NCBI RefSeq assembly: GCF_014638915.1
Contig: NZ_BMFQ01000001.1
Coordinates: 248,001 to 312,000 of the forward strand
Direction: 5' to 3'
DNA length: 64,000 nt
Source: Xanthomarina arctica
GTDB taxonomy: Bacteria > Bacteroidota > Bacteroidia > Flavobacteriales > Flavobacteriaceae
The notes below the pieces were generated by a model, which was not told where the DNA came from, ran no database searches, and worked only from the letters and a program-made list of their open reading frames with translations. Of the stretch, positions 37,676 through 46,564 are shown piece by piece. Each line of letters opens with the position of its first letter. The first letter of the stretch is position 1. A program made the translations under genes and the position numbers.

Positions 37676-38605
37676 CTACTTATAAATAGAAATTTCCTCT
37701 GTCCCCATAGAAGATTTACTGGCGCGATACATTCCTTCCGTATTAAATGGCATTGCTATATTTCCTTGAGAATCTACTGCTATTAAACCGCCATCGCCAC
37801 CTAATTCCAAGATTCGCTTGTTTATAACTTCGTTAGAAGCATCTTCAAGAGACATGTTTTTATGTTCTATTAAACAAGCCACATCATAAGCCACAACACC
37901 TCTAATAAAAAACTCTCCACTTCCAGTACAAGAAATAGCACAAGTTTTATTGTTGGCATAATTTCCAGCTCCAATCATTGGTGAATCACCAACCCGTCCC
38001 CATTTTTTATTAGTCATTCCTCCAGTTGATGTTGCTGCAGCAATATTCCCTTCTTGGTCGCAGGCTACGGCTCCAACTGTTCCAAATTTGGAATCTTTCT
38101 TTTTAGCATGATCTAACTGAAAACTATCTGTATCCTTAATTTCCAACCATTGGTTATGCCTTAATTCATCATAAAAATATGAAGCATCTTCTAGTGTGTA
38201 CTTTAATTCTTCAGCAAAACGCATGGCACCCTCACCTGCTAGGAATACATGTTCACTTTTTTCCATCACGTCTTTAGCCAAACTCACGGGGTTTTTAATA
38301 CCCGTAATCAAACTTACAGCTCCTGCATTCAACGTTTTACCATCCATAATACTGGCATCCATTTCATGCGTTTCTTCGGCTGTAAATACCGCTCCTTTTC
38401 CTGCATTAAACAAAGGTGAATCTTCTAAAACAGTTACTGCTTTTTCCACAGCATCTATAGCAGATCCTCCATTTTCCAATAAATAATACCCAGCATCAAG
38501 CGCATCTTTTAAAGCTTGCTTATATTTTGTTTCAAGTTCTGGAGTCATCATTCCTTTTACTAAAGTTCCTGCACCTCCATGGATGGCAATTGAAAATGTT
38601 TTCAT
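37676..38605 (-). CDS. isoaspartyl peptidase / plant-type L-asparaginase
   Basis: This N-terminal-nucleophile hydrolase cleaves itself into two chains, freeing Thr176 (GTVGAVACD, after the 160-174 linker) as nucleophile. Other family motifs are IHGGAGTL, NAGKGAVFT, RVGDSPMIGAGNYA (substrate Arg/Asp pair) and SCTGSGEFFIR. It hydrolyses beta-aspartyl dipeptides, including beta-Asp-Arg made by cyanophycinase, to free amino acids. There is no signal peptide, unlike the periplasmic enzymes of some relatives. 309 aa. Its position beside cphB points to cyanophycin breakdown; an asparaginase side activity is possible. Confidence 0.92.
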   Translation of the reverse strand: MKTFSIAIHGGAGTLVKGMMTPELETKYKQALKDALDAGYYLLENGGSAIDAVEKAVTVLEDSPLFNAGKGAVFTAEETHEMDASIMDGKTLNAGAVSLITGIKNPVSLAKDVMEKSEHVFLAGEGAMRFAEELKYTLEDASYFYDELRHNQWLEIKDTDSFQLDHAKKKDSKFGTVGAVACDQEGNIAAATSTGGMTNKKWGRVGDSPMIGAGNYANNKTCAISCTGSGEFFIRGVVAYDVACLIEHKNMSLEDASNEVINKRILELGGDGGLIAVDSQGNIAMPFNTEGMYRASKSSMGTEEISIYK

Positions 38606-38674
38606 CTTTTAAAATATTGAAAAGCAAAAGTACAGTTAGATTTTAAAAGTTCTTGTTTTATTGGTGATTTTTTG

Positions 38675-38703
38675 AAATTCCAAATTCCAAAAAACTAAAT
38701 TCC
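38675..38703. repeat. AAATTCC heptamer repeats upstream of polA
   Basis: Two adjacent AAATTCC units (38675-38688), then a third at 38697-38703 after an 8-base interruption. Confidence 0.6.
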
Positions 38704-38747
38704 AAAAATAAAAATGATTCATGCTATTTAGGCATGGACTTCATTTC

Positions 38748-38782
38748 AATCTAAAATCGGTAATCGTAAATCGATAATCAAA
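38748..38782. repeat. AATCnnn heptamer repeat upstream of polA
   Basis: Five successive 7-base units each beginning AATC (AATCTAA, AATCGGT, AATCGTA, AATCGAT, AATCAAA). Confidence 0.7.
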
Positions 38783-38793
38783 AATAGTTTTTG

Positions 38794-38801
38794 TAGCTTT
38801 G
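38794..38801 (+). promoter_or_regulatory. candidate -7 box for polA
   Basis: TAGCTTTG fits TAnnTTTG, 22 nt ahead of the polA ATG. No TTG is seen at -33; the heptamer repeat occupies that space. Confidence 0.4.
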
Positions 38802-38823
38802 ATGCTCTTACAAAAACAAACCA

Positions 38824-41706
38824 ATGTCAGATCAAAAACGCCTTTTCTTAGTCGATGCTTACGCCTTAATTTTTCGTGGGTATTACGCTTTTATAAAAAA
38901 CCCTAGAATTAATTCTAAAGGGGAAGATACTTCAGCCATTATGGGATTTATGAATTCCCTTTTGGATGTTATAAAACGTGAAAGACCCGATCATTTAGCC
39001 GTTTGTTTTGACAAAGGAGGTAGTGCAGATCGCGTTGAAATGTTTTCGGAATACAAAGCCAATAGAGACGCTACTCCCGAAGGCATAAAAACGGCCGTCC
39101 CATATATCCTTGAAATCTTAAAAGCCATGCACATTCCTATTATGGTAAAAGAAGGATTTGAGGCTGATGACGTTATTGGAACTCTTGCTAAAAAAGCCGA
39201 AAAAGAAGGTTACAAAACCTATATGGTAACTCCGGATAAAGATTTTGCACAATTGGTTTCAGAAAACATCTTTATGTATCGCCCCGTATTTGGAGGTGGT
39301 TATGAAACTTGGGGGATTCCTGAAGTACAAAAGAAATTTGAAGTAACAGACCCATTACAAGTCATTGACTTTTTGGGCATGATGGGAGATGCTTCTGATA
39401 ATATTCCTGGCCTTCCTGGTGTTGGTGAAAAAACCGCCAAGAAGTTCTTAGCTACCTATGGCAGTATGGAAAATCTGTTAGCAAACACCCATGAACTAAA
39501 AGGTAAAATGAAAGAGAAAATTGAGGCATCTAAAGAATTGGGGATGCTTTCAAAAAAACTAGCAACCATCATGCTCGATGTTCCTGTGGAATTTGATGCC
39601 AAAGATTTTGAAATGTCTGAACCAGATATTCCTAAAGTTACAGAAATTTTTCAAGAATTAGAATTTAGACGTTTAATTGATAATTTTGTTAAAACCTTTG
39701 CTTTGGAGAATTCGGCTCCTTCCAATCAATTATCCGAAACTTCAAAAACGGAGAATACCCCTAAAGCGACTCCAAAGGAAGAAGCGTCGGCCGGAGCAGG
39801 ACAATTTTCTCTGTTTGGTGCTTCGGCTCCGCTCAGCAACCAATCGGCTCCGCTCAGCAAACAAAACAATGAACTGGAAACTGAGTACACCAGAAATACC
39901 ATTGCAACAACATCGCATTTCTATCAAAGTGTTGCTTCAGGCATGGCAACGCAACTTTTTATAAAGAATTTAATGTCTCAAAGCAGTGTTTGTTTTGATA
40001 CAGAAACTACGGGTTTAAATCCCATAGAAGCGCAATTAGTTGGGATTGCCTTTTCCTGGGACATTGGAAAAGGATTCTATTTGCCTTTCCCAGAAGCCAA
40101 AAATGAAGCTCAAGAACTTATAGAACAATTACGTCCGTTTTTTGAATCTGAACAGATTGAAAAAGTGGGACAGAATTTAAAATACGATATTAAAGTCCTT
40201 AGAAAATACAACATTAAAGTAAAAGGTAAGCTATTCGACACCATGTTAGCACATTATCTAATCAATCCAGATATGCGACATAATATGGATGTGTTGGCGG
40301 AAACCTATTTGAATTATACCCCTGTTTCTATAACGGAATTAATTGGTAAAAAAGGAAAGAATCAGCTTTCTATGAGAGATGTTCCTTTAGAAAAACAAAC
40401 GGAATATGCTGTTGAAGATTCAGATATTACGCTTCAGTTAAAAGAACATTTTACCAAAGAATTAGGAGAAGCCAATACACAAAAGTTGTTTGACGATATT
40501 GAAATCCCGCTTCTAAGAGTGCTTGCCGATATGGAATTAGAAGGTATTAATTTGGATACCGAATTTCTAAACTCACTATCTGAAGCTCTTAATAACGATA
40601 TTTTAAATCTTGAAAAAGAGATTTATGCTACTGCTGGCGAGGAATTCAATATTGCTTCGCCAAAACAATTAGGGATTGTTCTTTTTGAAAGATTAAAATT
40701 GGTAGACAAGCCTAAAAAGACTAAAACTGGACAATATGCTACTTCCGAAGATATTTTATCTTACTTGGCAAAAGACCATGAGATAATTAAGCATATTTTA
40801 GAATACAGAGGGTTAGCAAAATTAAAAAGTACTTATGTAGATGCACTTCCACTACAAGTAGAACCTGAAACAGGACGTGTACATACAGATTATATGCAAA
40901 CGGTTGCTGCTACAGGACGTTTAAGTAGTAATAATCCGAATTTACAAAACATTCCAATTAGAACCGAACGTGGCCGACAAGTTAGAAAAGCATTTATTCC
41001 AAGAAATGAAGATTACGTTTTATTAGCTGCCGATTATTCTCAAATAGAATTACGTATTATCGCTGCTTTGAGTGAAGAAGAAACCATGATTGAAGCCTTT
41101 AAAAATGGCGAAGATATTCATGCCTCAACCGCTTCAAAAGTTTTCAATGTGCCTTTGGAAGAAGTCACTAGAGAACAACGTGGTAATGCCAAAACGGTTA
41201 ATTTTGGAATTATCTATGGCGTTTCTGCTTTTGGTTTAAGCAACCAAACAGATTTATCTCGTGGGGAAGCCAAAGAATTGATTGATACCTATTATGAAAC
41301 CTATCCTAAATTAAAAGCTTACATGAGCAAGCAAGTCGATTTTGCTAGAGATCATGGGTATGTCCAAACGGTTTTAGGAAGACGCAGGTATTTAAAAGAT
41401 ATTAATTCTAGAAATGCTGTGGTTCGAGGCGCTGCAGAACGAAATGCCGTTAATGCTCCAATTCAAGGAAGTGCGGCAGATATTATAAAAATAGCCATGA
41501 TTAACATTTATAACAAACTGGAAGCAGGAAATTATAAATCTAAAATGCTCTTACAAGTACATGATGAATTGGTTTTTGATATCTATAAACCAGAACTTGA
41601 AGAACTAACAACTTTAATTAAAACGGAAATGGAAGGTGCGTTTATTATGGATGTGCCTTTAGATGTTGAAGTAGATACTGGCGTTAATTGGTTGGAGGCG
41701 CATTAG
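38824..41706 (+). CDS. polA: DNA polymerase I
   Basis: The order is a 5'-nuclease domain (about 1-295), a linker, a 3'-5' exonuclease domain and a family A polymerase domain. The exonuclease looks active: FDTETTGLNP (about 391-400), NLKYDIK and the YAVEDSD tail are intact. Polymerase motif A is DYSQIELRI (about 737-745), motif B is the RGNAKTVNFGIIYG helix and motif C is VHDELVFD (about 912). The linker near residue 333 contains two 7-residue repeats, SAPLSNQ and SAPLSKQ, encoded by a 21-bp direct repeat. At 960 aa it is near the phylum norm. The gene is divergent from the isoaspartyl peptidase. Confidence 0.98.
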   Translation: MSDQKRLFLVDAYALIFRGYYAFIKNPRINSKGEDTSAIMGFMNSLLDVIKRERPDHLAVCFDKGGSADRVEMFSEYKANRDATPEGIKTAVPYILEILKAMHIPIMVKEGFEADDVIGTLAKKAEKEGYKTYMVTPDKDFAQLVSENIFMYRPVFGGGYETWGIPEVQKKFEVTDPLQVIDFLGMMGDASDNIPGLPGVGEKTAKKFLATYGSMENLLANTHELKGKMKEKIEASKELGMLSKKLATIMLDVPVEFDAKDFEMSEPDIPKVTEIFQELEFRRLIDNFVKTFALENSAPSNQLSETSKTENTPKATPKEEASAGAGQFSLFGASAPLSNQSAPLSKQNNELETEYTRNTIATTSHFYQSVASGMATQLFIKNLMSQSSVCFDTETTGLNPIEAQLVGIAFSWDIGKGFYLPFPEAKNEAQELIEQLRPFFESEQIEKVGQNLKYDIKVLRKYNIKVKGKLFDTMLAHYLINPDMRHNMDVLAETYLNYTPVSITELIGKKGKNQLSMRDVPLEKQTEYAVEDSDITLQLKEHFTKELGEANTQKLFDDIEIPLLRVLADMELEGINLDTEFLNSLSEALNNDILNLEKEIYATAGEEFNIASPKQLGIVLFERLKLVDKPKKTKTGQYATSEDILSYLAKDHEIIKHILEYRGLAKLKSTYVDALPLQVEPETGRVHTDYMQTVAATGRLSSNNPNLQNIPIRTERGRQVRKAFIPRNEDYVLLAADYSQIELRIIAALSEEETMIEAFKNGEDIHASTASKVFNVPLEEVTREQRGNAKTVNFGIIYGVSAFGLSNQTDLSRGEAKELIDTYYETYPKLKAYMSKQVDFARDHGYVQTVLGRRRYLKDINSRNAVVRGAAERNAVNAPIQGSAADIIKIAMINIYNKLEAGNYKSKMLLQVHDELVFDIYKPELEELTTLIKTEMEGAFIMDVPLDVEVDTGVNWLEAH
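39823..39864. repeat. 21-bp direct repeat in the polA linker
   Basis: TCGGCTCCGCTCAGCAA is repeated perfectly at 39823-39839 and 39844-39860, in a 21-bp period, keeping the frame. A third partial copy TCGGCTCC lies at 39713-39720. Confidence 0.85.
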
Positions 41707-41808
41707 GTAATTTACAAAATCAAATTTCAATACTACGATGCAATTTCATTAGAGAACTTCAATCACAATTTTTCCTTAACTTGCATTTTTAATTTACAGA
41801 CAATATAA

Positions 41809-43074
41809 GTGGCTTTAAAAGAGAAAATATCGATTGAAAATTTTGAAGACAAAAAATTCAAAATCAGACTTGTAGAATCAGAAAAAGATACAGAGGCTGC
41901 CTTTACACATTATTTAAATAATCATAAAAATGGAGTTTCTAAAGTTTATAAACCTGACGCATTAGAACATGTCAAAAATTTATTTGAATACAAATTTCCT
42001 GATGTTGAATTATCTGATGTAGCAGCTGAGGAAGCTCTTCAATATTTAATTTTTCAACAAGAAGAGATACCTTTTCCTGCTCCAAAAAGACCTGACTTTA
42101 AATTCATTGATCTTTTTGCGGGAATTGGTGGGTTTAGACTAGCGTTTCAAAACCTTAAAGGTAAATGCGTATTTACAAGTGAGTGGGATAAATATTCAAA
42201 ACAAACTTATCAAGCCAATTTTGGTGAAGTTCCTTTTGGAGATATTACTAAAAAATCTACTAAAGAATACATTCCTGACGGATTTGATGTTTTATGTGCT
42301 GGGTTTCCTTGTCAAGCATTTTCAATTGCAGGAAAGCGTGGAGGTTTTGAAGACACAAGAGGAACACTGTTTTTTGATGTTGCTGAAATAATTAAAAAGA
42401 AAAAGCCAAAGGCTGTTTTTTTAGAAAATGTAAAAGGATTAAGAAGTCATGATAAAGGAAAAACTTTGGCTACAATCTTAAATGTTTTAAGAGAAGATTT
42501 AGGATATTTTGTACCAGAGCCACAAGTAATGAATGCAAAGAAATTCGGAGTTCCACAAAACAGAGAAAGAATTTTCATTGTTGGGTTTAGAAAAGATTTG
42601 GGAATTACAGAATTCGAATACCCAAAACCAATTAATAGAAAAGTAACATTAGAGGATATTTTAGAATCGGAAACAGTTTCTGTAAAATATTATTTATCTA
42701 AAACTTACATAAACACCTTAAGAAATCACAAAGCACGACACGAAAGTAAAGGTAATGGGTTTGGATATGAAATAATTCCAAATAATGGAACTGCAAACGC
42801 AGTTGTTTGTGGAGGCATGGGAAGAGAGAGAAATTTAGTTTATGATTTTAGACTAAAAAATTTCACGCCAATAACTCATATTAAAGGAGATGTCAATAGA
42901 GAAGGAATTCGAAAAATGACTCCTAGAGAATGGGCTAGATTACAAGGGTTTCCTGACAACTATAAAATTGTAGTTTCGGATGCTCAAGCTTATAAGCAAT
43001 TTGGTAATTCTGTTGCGGTTCCCGCGATTCAAGCAACCGCTAAAAAAATCATAGAAAAACTTAACTTTTTATGA
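41809..43074 (+). CDS. DNA (cytosine-5) methyltransferase, HpaII-like
   Basis: This is the methyltransferase of a type II R-M pair. The m5C motifs are in order: FIDLFAGIGGF (SAM site, 99-109), GFPCQAFSIAG (catalytic Cys168), FLENVKG (ENV, 206-208), QNRERIFIVG (about 250-259) and YKQFGNSVAVPA near the C-terminus. The target-recognition region (about 270-370, with KARHESKGNGFGYEI) resembles the HpaII enzyme, which methylates CCGG. The start is a GTG; no early in-frame ATG exists. The N-terminal 95 residues before motif I are longer than in HpaII. The stop overlaps the endonuclease start (ATGA). Confidence 0.93.
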   Translation: MALKEKISIENFEDKKFKIRLVESEKDTEAAFTHYLNNHKNGVSKVYKPDALEHVKNLFEYKFPDVELSDVAAEEALQYLIFQQEEIPFPAPKRPDFKFIDLFAGIGGFRLAFQNLKGKCVFTSEWDKYSKQTYQANFGEVPFGDITKKSTKEYIPDGFDVLCAGFPCQAFSIAGKRGGFEDTRGTLFFDVAEIIKKKKPKAVFLENVKGLRSHDKGKTLATILNVLREDLGYFVPEPQVMNAKKFGVPQNRERIFIVGFRKDLGITEFEYPKPINRKVTLEDILESETVSVKYYLSKTYINTLRNHKARHESKGNGFGYEIIPNNGTANAVVCGGMGRERNLVYDFRLKNFTPITHIKGDVNREGIRKMTPREWARLQGFPDNYKIVVSDAQAYKQFGNSVAVPAIQATAKKIIEKLNFL

Positions 43075-44165
43075 TTACAGGAAACAAAGGTGAATGGAGT
43101 GAAATTTACACTCTTTTTAAATTACTTGGGGACAAACAATTATCTCTTGGAAATAAAGATATTGAAAAATTAGAAGGAATAGTTTACCCTGTCTTACGGA
43201 TTCTAAGAACTGAAAACAACAGAGATTTTGAATATGCAATTCTAGATGAAATTATTCTTATTTCTGGTGGAGAAGAAGTTTTAAAGATTGCAATTTCAGA
43301 TTTTAAAGAAAAAGCTAAGTTCTTACTTGCAAAAATAAAAGATAATAAAGAAACAACTTTTCCAGTCCCCGAGGTTGAGGTATTTATGCAATCTATTAAT
43401 TGTCTTTCTTTAAAAGCAGGTTCAACTACTAAAACTGATATAACAATCGTAGTTCATGACCAAAGAACAAATCAACAACCAACTCTAGGCTTTAGTATAA
43501 AATCACAATTAGGGGGCCCTTCTACTATACTTAATGCGGGAAAAACCACCAATTTTATTTTTAAAATTAGTGGAGCTATTGACGAAATGGAGATTGAGAG
43601 AATTAATTCAATGCTGGTCAAAAGAGGTAAAAAAGAATCTGCCGATTTGAAAGGAAGAGTCAAAGCTATTTATTCAAATAACAAAGAGCTTATATTCTTT
43701 AAAACCGAAAGACAAATATTTTCAAATAATTTAATTCTTATTGATAGTAGATTACCTGAAATATTATCACAAATTGTTTATGAATTTTATTCGAGTAACA
43801 ATTCAAAAATTTTCGACTTAGTAGAAAAAATAAGAACCAAAAACCCTTTAGAATTTGACATTTCGAACAAACATCAATTTTATGAATATAAAATTAAACG
43901 TTTTTTGACAGACATTGCATTAGGAATGATGCCTTCTAAAGTTTGGACTGGTAATTACGATGCAACTGGCGGATATTTAATTGTAAAAGAAAATGGAGAT
44001 ATTTTGTGTTATCATATCTACAATAGAAATGAATTTGAAGATTATTTGTTTAATAATACAAAACTTGAAACAGCTAGTTCTAGCAAACATAGTTTTGGAG
44101 TGATTTATGAGGAAAATAATGAGTTATATTTTAAACTAAATTTACAAATCAGGTTTATAAAATAG
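43071..44165 (+). CDS. HpaII-like type II restriction endonuclease
   Basis: The N-terminus NKGEWSEIYTLFKLLGDKQL and the core PTLGFSIKSQLGGPSTILNAG match my memory of the HpaII endonuclease family (R.HpaII cuts CCGG). The D-x(n)-S-x-K pattern around KTDITIVV...GFSIKSQLG may form the nuclease site. At 364 aa it is close to R.HpaII. It starts 4 nt inside the methyltransferase stop, giving tight coupling, so the methylase is made first. The pair sits between two conserved chromosomal genes, with nothing else between, as expected for a transferred R-M unit. Confidence 0.88.
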   Translation: MITGNKGEWSEIYTLFKLLGDKQLSLGNKDIEKLEGIVYPVLRILRTENNRDFEYAILDEIILISGGEEVLKIAISDFKEKAKFLLAKIKDNKETTFPVPEVEVFMQSINCLSLKAGSTTKTDITIVVHDQRTNQQPTLGFSIKSQLGGPSTILNAGKTTNFIFKISGAIDEMEIERINSMLVKRGKKESADLKGRVKAIYSNNKELIFFKTERQIFSNNLILIDSRLPEILSQIVYEFYSSNNSKIFDLVEKIRTKNPLEFDISNKHQFYEYKIKRFLTDIALGMMPSKVWTGNYDATGGYLIVKENGDILCYHIYNRNEFEDYLFNNTKLETASSSKHSFGVIYEENNELYFKLNLQIRFIK

Positions 44166-44297
44166 AATTGAGCTCACTTTACCAGTTCAAATATGTTGTT
44201 ATTTGAATCCTCACAATGAAACCGTTTGAAATTCACTTAACATAAAGGGAGTTAAGGGAAGATATTCAGAAGTAAAAAGAAACCTTAAAAGCAAATC

Positions 44298-46253
44298 CTA
44301 ACGTCGATTCTTATTAGACTTAAACTTAGCCTTATTTTTTCGTTGGTTAAAAGGAACAGCATCATTAAAGGTGTTTTTAGCTTCTCCTGAAGGTTTGTTT
44401 TTACGCCATTTTTCATCCTTTTCAGGTAGTAAAACTTTTAGTAAATCTTGACGTCCTAATTTGTTTAAGGTTTTTTTAATCCAATCCTTATTTTCGTCTT
44501 TATACCAAAAGAAAAAACGATGTTGATCATCTTTTTCTTTTCGTGTAATAGGTGTATTTACCTTTTTAAGCGTATATGGATGATATCCACTATAATAAAT
44601 AACCGTAGCAACCGTCATTGGGGTTGGAGTAAATCCTTGTACTTGCTCTAGCTGAAAACCCATGTCTTTAGTTTCGGCAGCAAGATTGGCCATATCCTCC
44701 ACTTCACAAGCGGGATGATTAGAAATAAAGTATGGTATTAATTGAAGCTTTAAATTCTTCGCGACATTAATCTTATCAAAACGCTCTTTAAATTTATGGA
44801 AATATTTAAAAGATGGTTTACGCATTAGTTTCAAAACAGGATCACTGGTATGTTCTGGAGCAACTTTTAGTCTTCCAGAAACGTGCTTCGTCATCACTTC
44901 TTCCGTATAAGCATCCAGTTCTTTAGGATCTGCATTTTTATTAAATTCTGGCACCAACATATCATGTCTAATCCCTGAACCTATAAACGACTTCTTAACC
45001 TTTGGATGTCTATCAACCGCTTGATATAATTCGGTTAAAGGCTTATGTGAGGTATCTAAATTACTACAAATTACTGGCGAAATACAACTAGGCGAAATAC
45101 ACTTATCGCAAATAGATTGCACTTTCCCCTTCATTTGATACATGTTGGCACTTGGTCCGCCAATATCACTTAAATAGCCTTTAAAATCTGGCATATTAGC
45201 CACCTTGTCTACTTCTTTTAAAATAGACTCTTGACTACGAGACGCTATAAACTTTCCTTGATGAGCTGAAATGGTGCAAAAACTACAGCCTCCAAAACAT
45301 CCTCTATGAATGTTAATGGAAAACTTGATCATCTCAAACGCAGGAATAGGGCCACGTTTATTATATTTTGGATGTGGTAATCGTGTATATGGATAATCGA
45401 AAGACGCATCAATTTCAGCTTCCGTCATAGTTGGATACGGCGGATTTATCATCAGCGTCTTATCCCCTATTTTCTGAAAAATACGTCTAGCGGCTAATTT
45501 GTTAGATTCTTGCTCTATCGTTTTAAAGTTAGAAGCATATTTTTTCTTATCCTTTAAACATTCTTCATGAGAAACAATTTCAACATCTTCCCAATTACTA
45601 TTTTTAGGAATTTTTTCATCTCCATTTAAAAGAACAGCAGTTTGTAATACCGTATTTATACTATTAAAAGGCACTCCTTTTTGCAATAAACGCACCACTT
45701 CACGTAAAGGTTGTTCTCCCATTCCGTAAACCAACATATCTGCTTTAGACGATTCTAAAATACTTGGCATTAACTTATCACTCCAATAATCGTAATGTGT
45801 TACCCGACGTAAAGACGCTTCAATACCACCAATTAAAATGGGCGTGTTTGGCCATTTCTCTTTTAATATATTTGAATATACGGTTGTTGCATAATCTGGA
45901 CGAAATCCAATATCACCATTTGGCGTATAGGCATCTTTGTCGCGACGTTTCTTATTAGCGTTATAATTGCTAATCATAGGATCCATACAGCCACCTGTTA
46001 CACCAAAAAATAATTTTGGAGCCCCAAGCTTTTCAAAATCTTGAAGATTATCGGTAACACAAGGTTGTGGTACGATTGCGACACGTAAACCAAAACTTTC
46101 TAACATACGTCCAATAACAGCAGGACCAAACGTTGGATGATCCACGTAAGCATCTCCACTAAACAGGATGACATCGAGTGCATCCCAGCCGCGTATTTTT
46201 ACCTCTTTATTCGTGGTAGGCAACCAACTAGAAAGTTTTAATTCGTTTTTCAC
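44298..46253 (-). CDS. YgiQ-family radical SAM protein
   Basis: The radical SAM cluster motif is CFGGCSFC (C-x3-C-x2-C, about residues 328-335, in HRGCFGGCSFCTISAHQG). The N-terminal domain (GWDALDVILFSGDAYVDHP) and the middle GLPR-like segments are those of the conserved YgiQ/UPF0313 family. The C-terminus is rich in Lys, Arg and Asn. Its reaction is not established. Translation must start at a GTG (46253), since no other early start is present, and homologues begin at the same residue. 651 aa. Confidence 0.9.
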   Translation of the reverse strand: MKNELKLSSWLPTTNKEVKIRGWDALDVILFSGDAYVDHPTFGPAVIGRMLESFGLRVAIVPQPCVTDNLQDFEKLGAPKLFFGVTGGCMDPMISNYNANKKRRDKDAYTPNGDIGFRPDYATTVYSNILKEKWPNTPILIGGIEASLRRVTHYDYWSDKLMPSILESSKADMLVYGMGEQPLREVVRLLQKGVPFNSINTVLQTAVLLNGDEKIPKNSNWEDVEIVSHEECLKDKKKYASNFKTIEQESNKLAARRIFQKIGDKTLMINPPYPTMTEAEIDASFDYPYTRLPHPKYNKRGPIPAFEMIKFSINIHRGCFGGCSFCTISAHQGKFIASRSQESILKEVDKVANMPDFKGYLSDIGGPSANMYQMKGKVQSICDKCISPSCISPVICSNLDTSHKPLTELYQAVDRHPKVKKSFIGSGIRHDMLVPEFNKNADPKELDAYTEEVMTKHVSGRLKVAPEHTSDPVLKLMRKPSFKYFHKFKERFDKINVAKNLKLQLIPYFISNHPACEVEDMANLAAETKDMGFQLEQVQGFTPTPMTVATVIYYSGYHPYTLKKVNTPITRKEKDDQHRFFFWYKDENKDWIKKTLNKLGRQDLLKVLLPEKDEKWRKNKPSGEAKNTFNDAVPFNQRKNKAKFKSNKNRR

Positions 46254-46362
46254 ACTGCAAAAGTAGTTAAAATAACTACTCGAACATTAGAATTTAACTA
46301 TTCTGAACAGGATACCTATTAATAGTAAAGCGTTCTTTTTACATTATAAGTTGTCTAACCCC

Positions 46363-46394
46363 ATATAAGGACTATTATATAGTAGTCCTTATAT
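46363..46394. repeat. 12-bp perfect inverted repeat in the ygiQ-rplM spacer
   Basis: ATATAAGGACTA at 46363-46374 is matched by TAGTCCTTATAT at 46383-46394 around an 8-nt loop. It is AT-rich at its ends and lies between two divergent genes, so it may be an operator or a bidirectional structure. Confidence 0.75.
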
Positions 46395-46466
46395 TATATA
46401 ACCAGGCACATCTTGAACACAAAAAAAGATATTAACAGAGTTATTAAAAATATCTCACGACACTAT

Positions 46467-46496
46467 TTGGTAATCAAATATATAATCGTAAATTTG
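46467..46496 (+). promoter_or_regulatory. promoter of rplM
   Basis: TTG at 46467-46469, a 19-nt spacer and TAAATTTG at 46489-46496 give a full match to the Bacteroidota consensus. The start point should be near 46503. Confidence 0.85.
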
Positions 46497-46500
46497 CAAA

Positions 46501-46546
46501 CTCTTTTTAAGAGAGGAATGTTTAATCTATTACGCCAATGCGTAAT
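46501..46546 (+). promoter_or_regulatory. structured leader of rplM (candidate ribosomal-protein leader)
   Basis: Two hairpins occupy the leader: CTCTT-TTT-AAGAG at 46501-46513 and ATTACGC-CAAT-GCGTAAT at 46529-46546. The second encloses an in-frame ATG at 46538. Autoregulatory leaders are known for L13 genes; identity with a described one was not checked. Confidence 0.5.
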
Positions 46547-46564
46547 AAAAAATTAATTAATAAC

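Noticed and set aside
43463-43482. A CAACAACCAACT stretch inside the restriction endonuclease gene, like the heptamer repeat
   Set aside because: It codes for part of a region that aligns without an insert in the HpaII family as I recall it, and only one unit is present, so it is likely chance.
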